64,000 nucleotides of DNA from Pantoea sp. RIT-PI-b (GCF_001187905.1 NZ_LGIS01000033.1:62001-126000); one strand, 5' to 3'; positions 17,656 to 27,214 are shown, counted from the first letter of the stretch. The notes: generated from the letters alone by a model not told the origin. Program-made: numbers and translations.

Positions 17656-18599
17656 GCGCGTCTCCCTCTTGGATCAAGTAGATGACAACCCGCATCCACC
17701 AGCATGTTGAGCAAGACAAACAGCAGGCCGAGCGTCATGGCGCTCGCCTGAATCACCGGCACATCGCGCGCAAAAATGGCATGCACCAGCGCGTGGCCAA
17801 TGCCCGGCCAGGCGAACAGCGTTTCTACCACGACGACCCCTTCCACCAGCCAGACGAACTGCATGCCGAACCAGGTCATTACCGGCGATGCCAGATTTCG
17901 TAACCCATGACGGCGCAACAACGTGGCGGGCGCTAAACCTTTTTGCGCGCCCCAGCGGTAATAGCCGGACGTGACAACCTGAAAAGTGGCTTCACGCACC
18001 ACGCGGACGCCAACGGCGGTTAACGATAACGCCAGTGTCAACGCCGGTAACAGGAAATGACGCAGCTCACCGTGACCGGCGCTGGGTAGCCAATCAAGCT
18101 GAAGTGCCAGCAGCACGATAAGCAGCATACCCAGCGCGAAATGCGGTACCGATTTCAGCAGCGCGCTCAGCCAGAACAACGCACGATCGAGCTTACCGTT
18201 GGCGTGGCATCCCGCCCAAATACCTAACGGCAAGGTGAGCAATAGGGTCAGAACAAGCGATGTGCCAGCGAGCGCCAGCGTCTGGCTAAGCTGCCAGCGC
18301 AGCTCATCCATTACCGGCTCGCCCGATACCAGCGAACGGCCAAAATTGAACTGCAGCAGATCGAACAACCAGTGCAGCAACGCGCTGCCCTGCTGTAATG
18401 ATCCACTCAACTCCTGCTGTACCCGCGCCACTGCGTGGGCATCCACGCGATCGTAGCCATAGCGACCACTGGCAATACGCCAGGCCATGTCGCCCGGTAG
18501 CGCCTGCACCAAAAACCAGGTGAGTAAACCGACCGCCAGAATCACAAAAACCGCTTGTCCAAGGCGCCAGCCAAGAAGCTTTATCATCATTGCTCCCAC
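17652..18599 (-). CDS. Nickel/peptide-type ABC permease (DppB/NikB-like)
   Basis: 315 aa. The N-terminal helix is followed by GDMAWRIASGRYG (an altered version of the DppB GDP segment), a membrane core, an EAA-loop region AQKGLAPATLLRRHGLRN, and a C-terminal VVVETLFAWPGIG motif diagnostic of DppB/NikB. A possible alternative ATG lies 12 nt downstream. It overlaps the binding-protein gene by 13 nt. Confidence 0.88.
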   Translation of the reverse strand: MGAMMIKLLGWRLGQAVFVILAVGLLTWFLVQALPGDMAWRIASGRYGYDRVDAHAVARVQQELSGSLQQGSALLHWLFDLLQFNFGRSLVSGEPVMDELRWQLSQTLALAGTSLVLTLLLTLPLGIWAGCHANGKLDRALFWLSALLKSVPHFALGMLLIVLLALQLDWLPSAGHGELRHFLLPALTLALSLTAVGVRVVREATFQVVTSGYYRWGAQKGLAPATLLRRHGLRNLASPVMTWFGMQFVWLVEGVVVVETLFAWPGIGHALVHAIFARDVPVIQASAMTLGLLFVLLNMLVDAGCHLLDPRGRRA

Positions 18600-20113
18600 T
18601 GCATCTGACGCAGACCAAAGTGACGTTCAAACGCATCAAGCGTGACGTTTTTCAGCTTGCTGTTAATCGCGGCCGATTGCTGATACCAGGCGATAGGGAT
18701 CACCGGCAAATCCTGCTGCAGTGAGGCGGTGATCAGATAACGGGCCTGCGCACGTGCAGCCTCATCGGTGGACTGGGTGAGCGTATGCAACGCCGCGTTA
18801 AACCCTGCCGGATGCCAATTCATCGCCCCCCAGTCGCCGCCGTGGGTGGCGTAATCCTGCAGTAACGTGCCGGTTGGATCGGGCGTTAGGGCAAAGTTGC
18901 GGGAGAACAGTGCCAGCTGCAGACGATTACTGTGATGCTGTGCAGGAATTTCGCTGGCGTTGGTGGCGTTGATCTTCACTTCAATGCCCACTTTGCGCAG
19001 TTGCTGCTGGATCACCATCGCCATTAGCGGCAGTTCGGGACGATCCGGGAACGTCAGCAGCGTCAGGCTGAAGCGCTGACCGTTGCGCACTAAGACACCA
19101 TCGGTCCCAACTTTCCACCCCGCCGCCTGCAGCTGTTGTGCTGCCTGTTGCAGGTTGAACTGCAGCGGTTGCAGGTTGCTGTTATGCCAGCCGCCCATAT
19201 TGGGTGGAAACAGTTGGCTGGCCGCGCCCGGATAACGCAGCACCGCCATCGCCAACGCGTTACGATCAATCGCCATGCTGATCGCTTCTCGCACCGGCTG
19301 TTCGGCTAACAGCGGATCGCCCAGGTTCAGCTTTAGCATTAGGGTGCGCGGTACCGGAATGGCCGGCAGTTGCAGCGATGGCTTACGGGCTAAGCGCTGA
19401 CGGCTGGCGGCATCAAGATTGAAAACGTAATCTGCATCACCGCTTTCCGCCAGCAACGCGCGAGTTTCAGCACGTCCAGAGGAGAGATAACTGGCGGCTG
19501 CAATGGCAGGCTTTTCGCCCCAGTAATCATTGAAGCGTTTCACCGTCAGCGACTGTGGTGGCTGAAACGACGTCAGCATGAACGGACCGCTACCGATGAT
19601 GCGAGTGATCTTGTCCTGCGCATCCCAGCTGGCTAAAGCAAGAATCTGCGAACGACTGTCTGCCAGCACCGAAAGCAAGGGGGTGAAGGGTTCGCGTAAA
19701 GTGATGGTGACCTGTTGCCCTTCTCCGCTGATTTCGGTAATCGGCGTTTTATCCAGTAGACCCGCTTTACTCCGCGCGGTCTTCAGTGATTTCACCACAG
19801 CGGCGGCATCCAGCGGCGATCCATCATGGAAACGGACGTTATCGCGCAGCTGTAATTGCCAGCGCAAACCATCAGCAGAGACTTGCCAGCTTGCGGCCAG
19901 CGCCGGGATAGGCTCGGCGCGATCGTTAACTTCCACCAGCGTTTCGACCACATCCATGCGTAACAGAATGTCACCGGAGAGCGCGGGATCGGCACCTTTG
20001 ATTTCGAACGGTGCCGCAATACGCACCGGTTTATCCTGATGTTCCGCCGCCAATGAGGCGCAAGAAGCCAGGCCTACCGCCGAGGCGATAAGCAAATTTT
20101 TAATTGATTTCAT
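18587..20113 (-). CDS. Periplasmic binding protein, nickel/peptide (SBP family 5)
   Basis: 508 aa from the ATG at 20111-20113 (a longer frame to 20197 has a non-signal N-terminus). A signal peptide MKSIKNLLIASAVGLASCAS ends near residue 25. Family 5 landmarks are PALAASWQVSADGLRWQLQLR, VRFHDGSPLDA and VREAISMAIDRNAL. The Zur-box-like sequence lies about 50 bp upstream of the start, suggesting induction under zinc starvation; the cargo may be a zinc-chelating small molecule or a metal-binding peptide (inference). Confidence 0.88.
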   Translation of the reverse strand: MKSIKNLLIASAVGLASCASLAAEHQDKPVRIAAPFEIKGADPALSGDILLRMDVVETLVEVNDRAEPIPALAASWQVSADGLRWQLQLRDNVRFHDGSPLDAAAVVKSLKTARSKAGLLDKTPITEISGEGQQVTITLREPFTPLLSVLADSRSQILALASWDAQDKITRIIGSGPFMLTSFQPPQSLTVKRFNDYWGEKPAIAAASYLSSGRAETRALLAESGDADYVFNLDAASRQRLARKPSLQLPAIPVPRTLMLKLNLGDPLLAEQPVREAISMAIDRNALAMAVLRYPGAASQLFPPNMGGWHNSNLQPLQFNLQQAAQQLQAAGWKVGTDGVLVRNGQRFSLTLLTFPDRPELPLMAMVIQQQLRKVGIEVKINATNASEIPAQHHSNRLQLALFSRNFALTPDPTGTLLQDYATHGGDWGAMNWHPAGFNAALHTLTQSTDEAARAQARYLITASLQQDLPVIPIAWYQQSAAINSKLKNVTLDAFERHFGLRQMQWEQ

Positions 20114-20158
20114 TATGTTTTCCGTAAAATATCGCGACAAAAAGAACGCTATAATTAC

Positions 20159-20171
20159 GTTATAACATAAC
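20159..20171. promoter_or_regulatory. Zur-box-like operator of the nickel/peptide-type importer
   Basis: GTTATAACATAAC matches most of the enterobacterial Zur core (TGTTATAnTATAACA) and is the same core as the perfect palindrome at 55905. It is followed in the transcription direction by an AT-rich -10 region. Confidence 0.6.
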
Positions 20172-20312
20172 AATTCACATTTCAACACAGATTGCATTTA
20201 GAAACGCTGAACGGATTAGCGCCAGGCTGCGTTGCGCTGAGATTCACGCTGCCGGATTGCCTTTGCCTGAGGTATGCTGAAAATTGATATTCACTGTCAA
20301 GGAGAAGCAGAT

Positions 20313-20498
20313 ATGCCAGAAATCGTTGTTTATGCGGCAGAAGGTCGCACCGTGGAGCAGAAGAAAAAGTTATTAAGGGCCGTCACCGCAGCGGTGGCGG
20401 ATTCGTTCGAGATCGATGCCAATTCGGTGACGGTTTCCATCATCGAAACGCCAAAACACCATAAGTCCAAAGGCGGCGTGCCGTTTGATGAGCGTTGA
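20313..20498 (+). CDS. 4-oxalocrotonate tautomerase-family small enzyme
   Basis: 61 aa from the ATG at 20313, chosen for AAGGAG upstream and because it exposes Pro as residue 2 (MPEIVVYAAEGRT), the catalytic proton-shuttling residue of the tautomerase family. A longer frame from 20274 would bury this proline. The length matches the 60-63-residue hexamer-forming subgroup. The substrate is unknown; it is a monocistronic gene. Confidence 0.85.
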   Translation: MPEIVVYAAEGRTVEQKKKLLRAVTAAVADSFEIDANSVTVSIIETPKHHKSKGGVPFDER

Positions 20499-20515
20499 TT
20501 TTGAGTTCCGCATTA

Positions 20516-20542
20516 TGAAAAGCCCCAAAGGGGCTTTTATTG
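20516..20542. terminator. Bidirectional terminator
   Basis: AAAAGCCCC-AAA-GGGGCTTTT stem with A and T tracts on both sides, between the tautomerase gene and the convergent antitoxin gene. Confidence 0.85.
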
Positions 20543-20543
20543 T

Positions 20544-20861
20544 TTAGAGGATAAAGACAGCTGGCCCTTTATCATCAATGGTGTTGAGAATACGTAGGGC
20601 GGCGTTGTTTGGCTTGCTTTCGTTGCGCTCCCACTTTGACACGCTTTCTACCGACATTCCGGTGGTTAATGCCAATGCCGCTTGTGACATATTCCAGCGC
20701 AAGCGTACGGCTTTGATTTCTAAACCGCTCATTGTGCGCACGGGTGGAATGTTACGCGCTTCAATCGCTGCATTAATTTCAGCAAGCGTTTCATCTTTCA
20801 CTGCACCCAATTGGTTGTAGCGTTGCGCCATGTTCTGGATTTTTTTCAAACGATCAGTCAT
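20544..20861 (-). CDS. HTH antitoxin (HigA/NadS-like)
   Basis: 105 aa. The C-terminal half is an XRE-type helix-turn-helix (MSGLEIKAVRLRWNMSQAAL, then TTGMSVESVSKWERNES) of the kind found in HigA/NadS antitoxins transcribed after their toxin. Its start overlaps the toxin frame by 8 nt, the standard toxin-first arrangement. The antitoxin looks intact although its toxin is frameshifted. Confidence 0.82.
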   Translation of the reverse strand: MTDRLKKIQNMAQRYNQLGAVKDETLAEINAAIEARNIPPVRTMSGLEIKAVRLRWNMSQAALALTTGMSVESVSKWERNESKPNNAALRILNTIDDKGPAVFIL

Positions 20862-21214
20862 TACAGGTTACCTCAATCAACTCTTTAGCTTTCACTAACG
20901 TCTCAATGAGCTCGTCAGGCATCGCAATGAAATCTCGGGCAATTTTACAATACGCATCGATTTCATCGTCTTCTAACTCTTTGCCTTTCTTCTTTGAAAG
21001 CTGGCTTTTTAAATACATATCAAAGAAATAAATATTCTTTCCGTCATTAAAAAACACGATGCAGCGCGCCCCATCAGAAGCACCAACGCCGGGTAAGCCC
21101 AATCGCTTCTTATAGCCCGGCGAAAATCGACCTTGCCGCCTTGCATAACACTGTATCTGTAATTCGTGCTTTTGAACGTCCGTCCTGAAATTCTGGCGTC
21201 AGGTAAATTCCCAT
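20854..21214 (-). pseudogene. RelE/HigB-like toxin, frameshifted
   Basis: A start ATG at 21212-21214 with AAGGAAGG upstream begins MGIYLTPEFQDGRSKARITD, the typical N-terminus of this RelE-like toxin group, and runs to about 21135. There the frame is lost and quickly hits TAA. The rest of the protein (GRFSPGYKKRLGLPGVGAS, then RCIVFFNDGKNIYFFDMYLKS) is encoded in another frame, which continues to 20854. The interval is 361 nt, one more than a multiple of three, so an insertion of 1 or loss of 2 nt near 21129-21140 explains it. The toxin is probably inactive. Confidence 0.8.
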
Positions 21215-21240
21215 TTTCCCTTCCTTGCCGTTATTACATC

Positions 21241-21268
21241 CGTAAGCACGACTATAGTCTTGCTTACG
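21241..21268. promoter_or_regulatory. Palindromic operator upstream of the toxin-antitoxin pair
   Basis: A 28-bp dyad: arms CGTAAGCA (21241-21248) and TGCTTACG (21261-21268) enclose the perfect palindrome GACTATAGTC (21250-21259); only one base pair of the whole dyad is mismatched. It lies 27 bp before the toxin start and overlaps a TATAGT-like -10, as expected for autoregulation by the antitoxin. Confidence 0.65.
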
Positions 21269-21416
21269 GGTAAGATCAAATCTCCTTTACCATCAGACAT
21301 TCCATCAACCTTAAAAACGGCGACGCTAACAGTAACCGCCAAAGATGCTTCGCCCGCCGCAAAAAGTCAGTATCATAGCGTTCTGCCGCTTACCGGATTG
21401 AGTGAACCAACCTGCT

Positions 21417-22157
21417 ATGACCGACCCAACAGCACTATTTTCGCGGCTTACTTCTACCCTTGCCGATGAGAGCCGCACGCCGCTTTACAAACGCTTCGCT
21501 AGCGCGATTAAAGATGCGGTGCGCGATGGCGTGCTGGTGCATGAAGAGATCCTGCCGAGTGAACGTGAATTCAGCCAATCGCTGAGTATTTCGCGTATTA
21601 CGGTCCGTAAAGCCATGGATGCACTGGAAAAAGAGGGGGTGGTGCTGCGCTCACGCGGTTACGGTACGCAGATTTGCAGCCAGTTTGAGTATTCACTGAA
21701 AGAGCCGAAAGGTTTGTCGCAACAAGCGGTATTACGCGGTAAGAAGCCGGATACGGTGTGGATTAACAAAAGTAAAATCCACTGTAGCGCCGAAATTGCC
21801 GGGAAGCTGGGCGTGAGTATAGGCAGTGAGGTTTTTCTGCTGAAGCGAATTCGCTATGTCGATCAACTGGCGGTGTCCGTTGAAGAATCCTGGGTGCCGG
21901 CGCGCTTGATCGATGATGTAGATGAGATTGGTATTTCGCTTTACGACTATTTCCACCAGCAGCAAATCCTGCCGGTGAAATCGCAAAGTAGAGTGAGTGC
22001 TCGCATGCCTGATGAGGCGCTCCAGCAGCAGATCGCCTTGCCCGACAACGTACCCATTTTGGTTATTAAGCAGCTGGCGTTAGATGCGCAGGGCAATCCG
22101 CTGGAGTACAGCATTAGCTACTGTCGTAGCGACATGTATGTGTTTATTGCTGAGTAA
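21417..22157 (+). CDS. yegW: GntR/HutC-family regulator, YegW-like
   Basis: About 246 aa from ATG 21417 (MTDPTALFSRLTS); a GTG 15 nt upstream is an alternative and neither has a strong ribosome site. The GntR winged helix is at about residues 20-85 (ILPSEREFSQSLSISRITVR) and a UTRA ligand domain from residue 95 onward, ending IEYSISYCRSDMYVF-like. It is convergent with, and overlaps by 14 nt, the kinase gene of the yegTUV-type operon. The same association is known from the E. coli yegTUV/yegW locus, so it probably regulates that operon. Confidence 0.85.
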   Translation: MTDPTALFSRLTSTLADESRTPLYKRFASAIKDAVRDGVLVHEEILPSEREFSQSLSISRITVRKAMDALEKEGVVLRSRGYGTQICSQFEYSLKEPKGLSQQAVLRGKKPDTVWINKSKIHCSAEIAGKLGVSIGSEVFLLKRIRYVDQLAVSVEESWVPARLIDDVDEIGISLYDYFHQQQILPVKSQSRVSARMPDEALQQQIALPDNVPILVIKQLALDAQGNPLEYSISYCRSDMYVFIAE

Positions 22158-23124
22158 GGCGCTGCTGCCAATAGGTGCTTAACGTGGCGCGATCGGGCGC
22201 GCAGTCGCCGCCGCGTTGTGACACCACATAAGACGCGACGATGTTGCCCAGCGCGACGCTCTTCGCCAGCGACCAACCTGAAGCCAATCCCGCCAATAGA
22301 CCACCAGCGTGGCTGTCGCCTGCACCAATGGTGTCAACGACCTGAGTCGGCAGCGCCGGTATCCAGCCCTGAGCGTCAGCGTCAACGAAACCTGCACCTT
22401 CGCTATCAAGCCGCACCACCAGCGCAGCATCAAAACGCTGCTGCCAGCGCGTCATTAACTGCTGCACATCAAAGGGTTGATGCTCACCGAGACGTTCATG
22501 CCACAGCAGTTCTGCTTCCTGTCTGTTCACTGTAATCAGTGGATGGCAGGCCATAATGCGATCAAAATGTGTCTTAGCGATATCAGCCAGCCGTGGTCCA
22601 AAATCCACCAGCAGCTGATAGGGCTGAGTTTGCTGCTCCAGCCAATCGATCAGCACTTCACCGCTTTTGCTGGTGAGTTGATAACCTGAAAGGTAGATCC
22701 AGCGATTAGCCGGCTGCGGCAGCGAGCTGAGCAGTGCAGCATCCCACTGGTTTTCCACGCCGCTTACTGAAAGAAAGGTGCGCTCGCCATCCGGTTCAAC
22801 TAATGCCAGGCACCAACCGTTATCGCCTTTCGCTGTTTCCAGTACGCTGTGAATCCCGTATTCCGTTAGCTTCTGCCGCACGATGCTCGCCCAGATGCCA
22901 TTGCCGAGCGGCAGCGCGTTGGTTGATGGAATAGCGAGTCGATGCAGTGCAATCGCTACATTCAGTGCACAGCCACCTACGTTGACGCCCTGCTGGTGGA
23001 GCTCGATATCGCTGCCGCGATGCGGCAACGAGTACGCATCGGCAATCACATCCACCACTGCCGCACCAATTACGTACACCGGCAGGTGCGCTTCAAGCCG
23101 CTGCAAATCGTCAGGCGTCAGCAT
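22144..23124 (-). CDS. yegV: PfkB-family sugar kinase, YegV-like
   Basis: 326 aa from the ATG at 23122-23124 (MLTPDDLQRLEAHLPVYVIG). Ribokinase-family landmarks are GGCALNVAIALHRL (sugar-binding region, residues 51-64) and the ATP/anion-hole motif DTIGAGDSHAGGLLAGL near residue 275, with catalytic Asp in GAGD. It is coupled to the ADP-ribosylglycohydrolase gene (14-nt overlap) and a nucleoside permease, consistent with phosphorylating a sugar released from an ADP-ribosyl or nucleoside substrate. The natural substrate is not established. Confidence 0.87.
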   Translation of the reverse strand: MLTPDDLQRLEAHLPVYVIGAAVVDVIADAYSLPHRGSDIELHQQGVNVGGCALNVAIALHRLAIPSTNALPLGNGIWASIVRQKLTEYGIHSVLETAKGDNGWCLALVEPDGERTFLSVSGVENQWDAALLSSLPQPANRWIYLSGYQLTSKSGEVLIDWLEQQTQPYQLLVDFGPRLADIAKTHFDRIMACHPLITVNRQEAELLWHERLGEHQPFDVQQLMTRWQQRFDAALVVRLDSEGAGFVDADAQGWIPALPTQVVDTIGAGDSHAGGLLAGLASGWSLAKSVALGNIVASYVVSQRGGDCAPDRATLSTYWQQRLTQQ

Positions 23125-24139
23125 AAGCGGCCTCGCGCTGCTGGCGGAAAACGAGAAAGGCTTGGCTGTAGCGCGTGAAATCCAGTGCGTTAGCGGCATC
23201 AAGTTCGGCTTTCAGCTCAGTATCAATGCTATCGATACCGTGTAACGCGCCGCAAATAGCCACCGCCATCGCGCCAATCGTGTCGGTATCGCCGCCGAGG
23301 TTAGCGCAGAGAATCGCACAGCGATTAGGATCGGTTTCTGCCAGTTCCACCATGGCAATCGCTGCCGGTACCGATTCAATAGTGCTGGTGCCGGTGCCGA
23401 CCAGATCGTAAATCTGCTGCATGCTGGATTCCACGCCCCTGCCCTGCTTAACAACGCTCAACGCCAGATCCAGACGCGCCGCCATTGACGCGCTAAAGGT
23501 AGTCACGCGCTTTTCCTGCGCCGCACGCGCGACGGCTGGTAGTTCATCACAAATGGTTGCCCAGCTAGCGCCATCAATAGCGCGCGACACCGCCCAGGCA
23601 ATCACCGTGGCACCGGAAATCGCAACATCTGATTTATGCGTTGGGCTTGATGCCAGCGCGACGGCCTCGATAAAAGCGGAGAGATCGCGAGCAGGCACCA
23701 GGCAACCGAGCGGCGAGACGCGCATGGCCGCGCCGTTGGTCATACCATTATTTTCCAGCTGCGACACCGGCGTGCCGGCTTTCATGGCATTGAGCGCGAT
23801 TTTTGAGGTTGGCCCCAGTACGTTTTTATTGAAGGCATCAAACGACTCCGCCCAGTGCAAAATATTCGCGCCAATGGTTTCCGCATTGATCTCGCCATGA
23901 TGAGTCACGATCGCATCAGCTAATGCCAGCGCCATCGACGTATCGTCAGTGAAAGATGCGCGTCCAAAGTAACAGGCGGCGTTATTTTCTGCCGGACCGG
24001 GCAGGAAACGATCGATCCAGCCAAAATGTTGTTTCACGCGCGATCGCGGCCATAATTCTGATGGCATGCCCATCGCATCGCCCAGCGCCTGGCCATAAAA
24101 CGCGCCTAAAATCCGTTTTTCTTGCAGTGTCATCGTCAT
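23111..24139 (-). CDS. yegU: ADP-ribosylglycohydrolase family protein, YegU-like
   Basis: 342 aa starting MTMTLQEKRILGAFYGQALG. Metal-ligand motifs of the ADP-ribosyl-hydrolase fold are visible: FTDDTSMALALADA near residue 65 and NLGGDTDTIGAMA near 293. It is the middle gene of the permease-hydrolase-kinase operon. It probably cleaves an N- or O-glycosidic ribosyl bond of an imported or recycled substrate (family inference). Confidence 0.88.
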   Translation of the reverse strand: MTMTLQEKRILGAFYGQALGDAMGMPSELWPRSRVKQHFGWIDRFLPGPAENNAACYFGRASFTDDTSMALALADAIVTHHGEINAETIGANILHWAESFDAFNKNVLGPTSKIALNAMKAGTPVSQLENNGMTNGAAMRVSPLGCLVPARDLSAFIEAVALASSPTHKSDVAISGATVIAWAVSRAIDGASWATICDELPAVARAAQEKRVTTFSASMAARLDLALSVVKQGRGVESSMQQIYDLVGTGTSTIESVPAAIAMVELAETDPNRCAILCANLGGDTDTIGAMAVAICGALHGIDSIDTELKAELDAANALDFTRYSQAFLVFRQQREAAYADA

Positions 24140-24149
24140 GTGAAATCTC

Positions 24150-25424
24150 TTATTTATGGTTTTCAGCAGTTGCTGAGTTATCAAAAGCGGTCAATTCATC
24201 GCTGCGTTTTTTGCCGTCGCGGAACAGCACAATAAAGGCGATGGTGATTATCACAATCATCACGCTGCCAAACATCCACATGCCCGCCCAGTTGAACGTC
24301 TGGCCATTGCGCGGCTGGTCATAGGCGAACATTTCCTGCATCAGATAGCCGCCAAGACGATAACCGAGCAGGCTGCCGATGCCCTGGCAGGCGAGCGTAA
24401 TCAAACCTTGCGCGGCATTGCGCATCGCCACGGGCGCTTTCTTATCAACGTAGATATAGGCAGTAATGAAGTAGAAATCGTAGCTGACGCCATGCAGCAG
24501 AATGCCCATAAACAGCAAACCGTAAGTCAGCATGTTTTGATCGCCGCCGAACACAAAGAACACATAGCGCAGTGCAGCGGTGGTTAACCCCAGCAGCAGC
24601 ACTTTGCCGATGCCAAAGCGCTTAATGAAGAAGGGCAGCGCCAGCAGGAAGAAGATTTCCGATACCTGTCCAAGCGTCATCCAGCCGGTCGCGTGCGGCA
24701 AGCCGACTTCAGTTAGATAGCCTTCAGCAAAGATGTAGTAGAACGCCAGCGGCATGCTGAACAGGAACGAACAGATGAAGAAGACGAGGAAGCTACGATC
24801 CTTGAGCAAATGCAACGCATCCAGGCCAAGCGCTACGCGCAGGCTGAATTTACCGCTACTTTTCGGCTCCGTTGCGGGCAGTGTCAGCGCAAAAATGCCC
24901 AGTAACAGTGAGCTGGCGGAGGTGATCAATAGCGGCACATTACTTGCGGAGATATCGCCATATCCCAGCAGCGGCGGCAGAAAACCGCAAACGATGCCAG
25001 ACGCGATCCAGCCAATCGTCCCCATAACACGAATGCGCGGATAATCACGCTCCACATCAGCGACATGCGAAAAAGCGATGCTGTTGGTGAGCGCAATGGT
25101 TGGCATATAAGTGAGTGCATACAGCAACAGCAAAGGGAAGAAGCCGCTGAAATGCGTTTGCTGGGCGGCAAGAAACATCAGAATTGATCCGACGATGGTC
25201 AGCAGCGACAGTACTTTCTGTGCCTGGAAGAAGCGATCGGCCAGCGATCCTACCAGGATTGGTGACAGGATGGCGGCTATCGAGGTGCAGGCGTAGCACC
25301 AGGCAATCTCAACCGGCGAGAAGCCGTTTTTGCTGAGAAATGCCCAGAGCGGGACAAACCATGCGCCCCAGATAAACCACTCTAAAAACATCATGAATGA
25401 CAGTTTTGGGATTGTTGTTTGCAT
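24150..25424 (-). CDS. yegT: Nucleoside-type MFS permease, YegT-like
   Basis: 424-aa, 12-helix permease of the nucleoside:H+ symporter group (NupG/XapB/YegT). The early sequence KLSFMMFLEWFIWGAWFVPLW is typical of it; RDYPRIRVMGTIGWIASGI in the middle is also characteristic. It is the first gene of the yegTUV operon, with an 11-nt gap to yegU. The upstream region 25464-25500 contains repeated GGTATTA elements (minus strand) that could bind the GntR regulator. Confidence 0.88.
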   Translation of the reverse strand: MQTTIPKLSFMMFLEWFIWGAWFVPLWAFLSKNGFSPVEIAWCYACTSIAAILSPILVGSLADRFFQAQKVLSLLTIVGSILMFLAAQQTHFSGFFPLLLLYALTYMPTIALTNSIAFSHVADVERDYPRIRVMGTIGWIASGIVCGFLPPLLGYGDISASNVPLLITSASSLLLGIFALTLPATEPKSSGKFSLRVALGLDALHLLKDRSFLVFFICSFLFSMPLAFYYIFAEGYLTEVGLPHATGWMTLGQVSEIFFLLALPFFIKRFGIGKVLLLGLTTAALRYVFFVFGGDQNMLTYGLLFMGILLHGVSYDFYFITAYIYVDKKAPVAMRNAAQGLITLACQGIGSLLGYRLGGYLMQEMFAYDQPRNGQTFNWAGMWMFGSVMIVIITIAFIVLFRDGKKRSDELTAFDNSATAENHK

Positions 25425-25597
25425 TTAAATTGGACTCCCCGGTGTAGGTGGGGACAAATCTAACACCAGATGTAATACCTTTATAATACCACTGGTGGAT
25501 TTTTTGAACTGGTCCACAACATTTTAATGGGTGTGTAACGGTCTTAGGCGGGGGATGCAGGCAGGAGTAAGGGCGCGGTTAACGCGCCCCTGGAGAA

Positions 25598-26974
25598 TTA
25601 ACGGCGGTTTTTCCACACGGTTTGAATGTTACAGAACTCATGGACACCAAAACTTGAGAGCTCACGGCCATAGCCGCTTTTCTTCACGCCACCAATAGCG
25701 ACACGCGGATCCGATGCGCCATTGCCGTTGATGAAGACCGCGCCAGTTTCCAGCTTTTCTGCCAGTTCATTGGCAACGGCTTCATTACCACTCCACACCG
25801 TGGCGCTCAGACCGAATTCGCTGTCGTTGGCCAGTTCAAGCGCGTGCTGCGCATCTCGCGCTACGGTAATCGCGGCAACTGGGCCAAAAATTTCCTGCTG
25901 GAAAGCGGTCATGGCTGGCGTGACATCTGCAAGGATCGTTGGAGCGTAATAGTTACCAACGCCATCGATCTTATGACCACCTAACACTAAACGCGCACCT
26001 TCTCTGATGGTTTGCTGAACCTGATTATCGAGTTCATCGCGTAGATCGTAACGCGCCATTGGGCCGATGTAGGTTTCTTCATCTAAAGGATCGCCGATCT
26101 TCAGTGCCTGAACCGCTGCGCTGAAACGCGCCTCAAACGCTTCTGCGACGCTTTCTTCAATGATGAAGCGCTTGGCTGCCATGCAGACCTGTCCGGTGTT
26201 CTGGTAGCGTCCTGTGACCGCTGAGGCCACTGCAGCATCGAGGTCTGCATCTGCCAGTACAATGAAAGGATCCGCGCCGCCCAACTCTAATACCGTTTTC
26301 TTTAGTACCGCACCGGCTTGTGCTGCAATTGCGCCACCAGCACGCACGCTGCCGGTGACCGCCACCGCGGCAATGCGCGGATCCTTAATCGCGGCTGAGA
26401 CGCCATCGTTGTCGACGTTAATTACGGTGAATCCACCTTTTGGCAGATCGGTCGCATCAAACAGTGAAGTCATCAGATTCGCTGATCCCATGACGCTTGG
26501 CGCATGTTTTAGCACATAGGTATTACCGGCCAGCAGCATGCTCACTGCGCCACGCAGCACTTGCCAATAGGGGAAGTTCCACGGCATGACTGCGAGGATC
26601 ACACCTAGCGGTCGAAATGACTGCCATGCCTGCTGATTTTCTACCAGCGTCGGTTTGTCGGCGAGGATCGCGGGACCATGCTCTGCGTACCAGTCACAAA
26701 GGTTGGCGCACTTAAGAACTTCAGCGCGCGCCTGAGCGATGGGCTTGCCCATTTCCAGTGTGGCCATTGTTGCCAGCTCATCCTGACGCTGACGAATTTG
26801 CTCTGACAGCTGACGCAATACTTTTACACGTTGTGGCATTGCGGTGTAACGCCATTCAGCGAATGCATTTGCGCTTTCTTGCAGTGCAGACTGAAGCTGA
26901 GCTGGGCTTTGCAGCGGATAGGTCGCAATGATTTCGCCGTTGGTCGGATTGCGAGAAATAACGTTGTCAGTCAT
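25598..26974 (-). CDS. sad: Succinate-semialdehyde dehydrogenase (Sad/YneI-like)
   Basis: 458 aa from the ATG at 26972-26974 (AGAGGA 7 nt upstream); a longer frame to 27178 is unsupported. It is an NAD(P)-dependent aldehyde dehydrogenase: VMPWNFPYWQVLRGA, the glutamate in LELGGADPF and the nucleophile Cys in NTGQVCMAAKRF. The stretches ANLCDWYAEHGPAIL and LHEFCNIQTVW-like end (FGVHEFCNIQTVWKNRR) are nearly those of E. coli Sad, which oxidises succinate semialdehyde. It is monocistronic. Confidence 0.9.
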   Translation of the reverse strand: MTDNVISRNPTNGEIIATYPLQSPAQLQSALQESANAFAEWRYTAMPQRVKVLRQLSEQIRQRQDELATMATLEMGKPIAQARAEVLKCANLCDWYAEHGPAILADKPTLVENQQAWQSFRPLGVILAVMPWNFPYWQVLRGAVSMLLAGNTYVLKHAPSVMGSANLMTSLFDATDLPKGGFTVINVDNDGVSAAIKDPRIAAVAVTGSVRAGGAIAAQAGAVLKKTVLELGGADPFIVLADADLDAAVASAVTGRYQNTGQVCMAAKRFIIEESVAEAFEARFSAAVQALKIGDPLDEETYIGPMARYDLRDELDNQVQQTIREGARLVLGGHKIDGVGNYYAPTILADVTPAMTAFQQEIFGPVAAITVARDAQHALELANDSEFGLSATVWSGNEAVANELAEKLETGAVFINGNGASDPRVAIGGVKKSGYGRELSSFGVHEFCNIQTVWKNRR

Positions 26975-27214
26975 GGAATTGTCCTCTGGCTTAGTGAAGT
27001 GATGCTCAATGGTGTTTACCTTACGCTCGGCAGAAGTTTCTTTAAAATGAATAATAATGAGGAAGTTGTTCATATCAGGAGAAGTGGAAGGATCTTCCTT
27101 GCCAGGAACTGATGGTTTTAAGGGATCGAAAGGTATGTTGACGCGATGAAGGTATTTTAGATGTTTTAAGGGGCGCAAGCCGCTTCAGAACTGATGTTAT
27201 TCAGTTATACAGTG

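Noticed and set aside
26975..27178. N-terminal extension of the semialdehyde dehydrogenase
   Set aside because: The internal ATG has a good ribosome site and matches the family N-terminus; the extension has no support.
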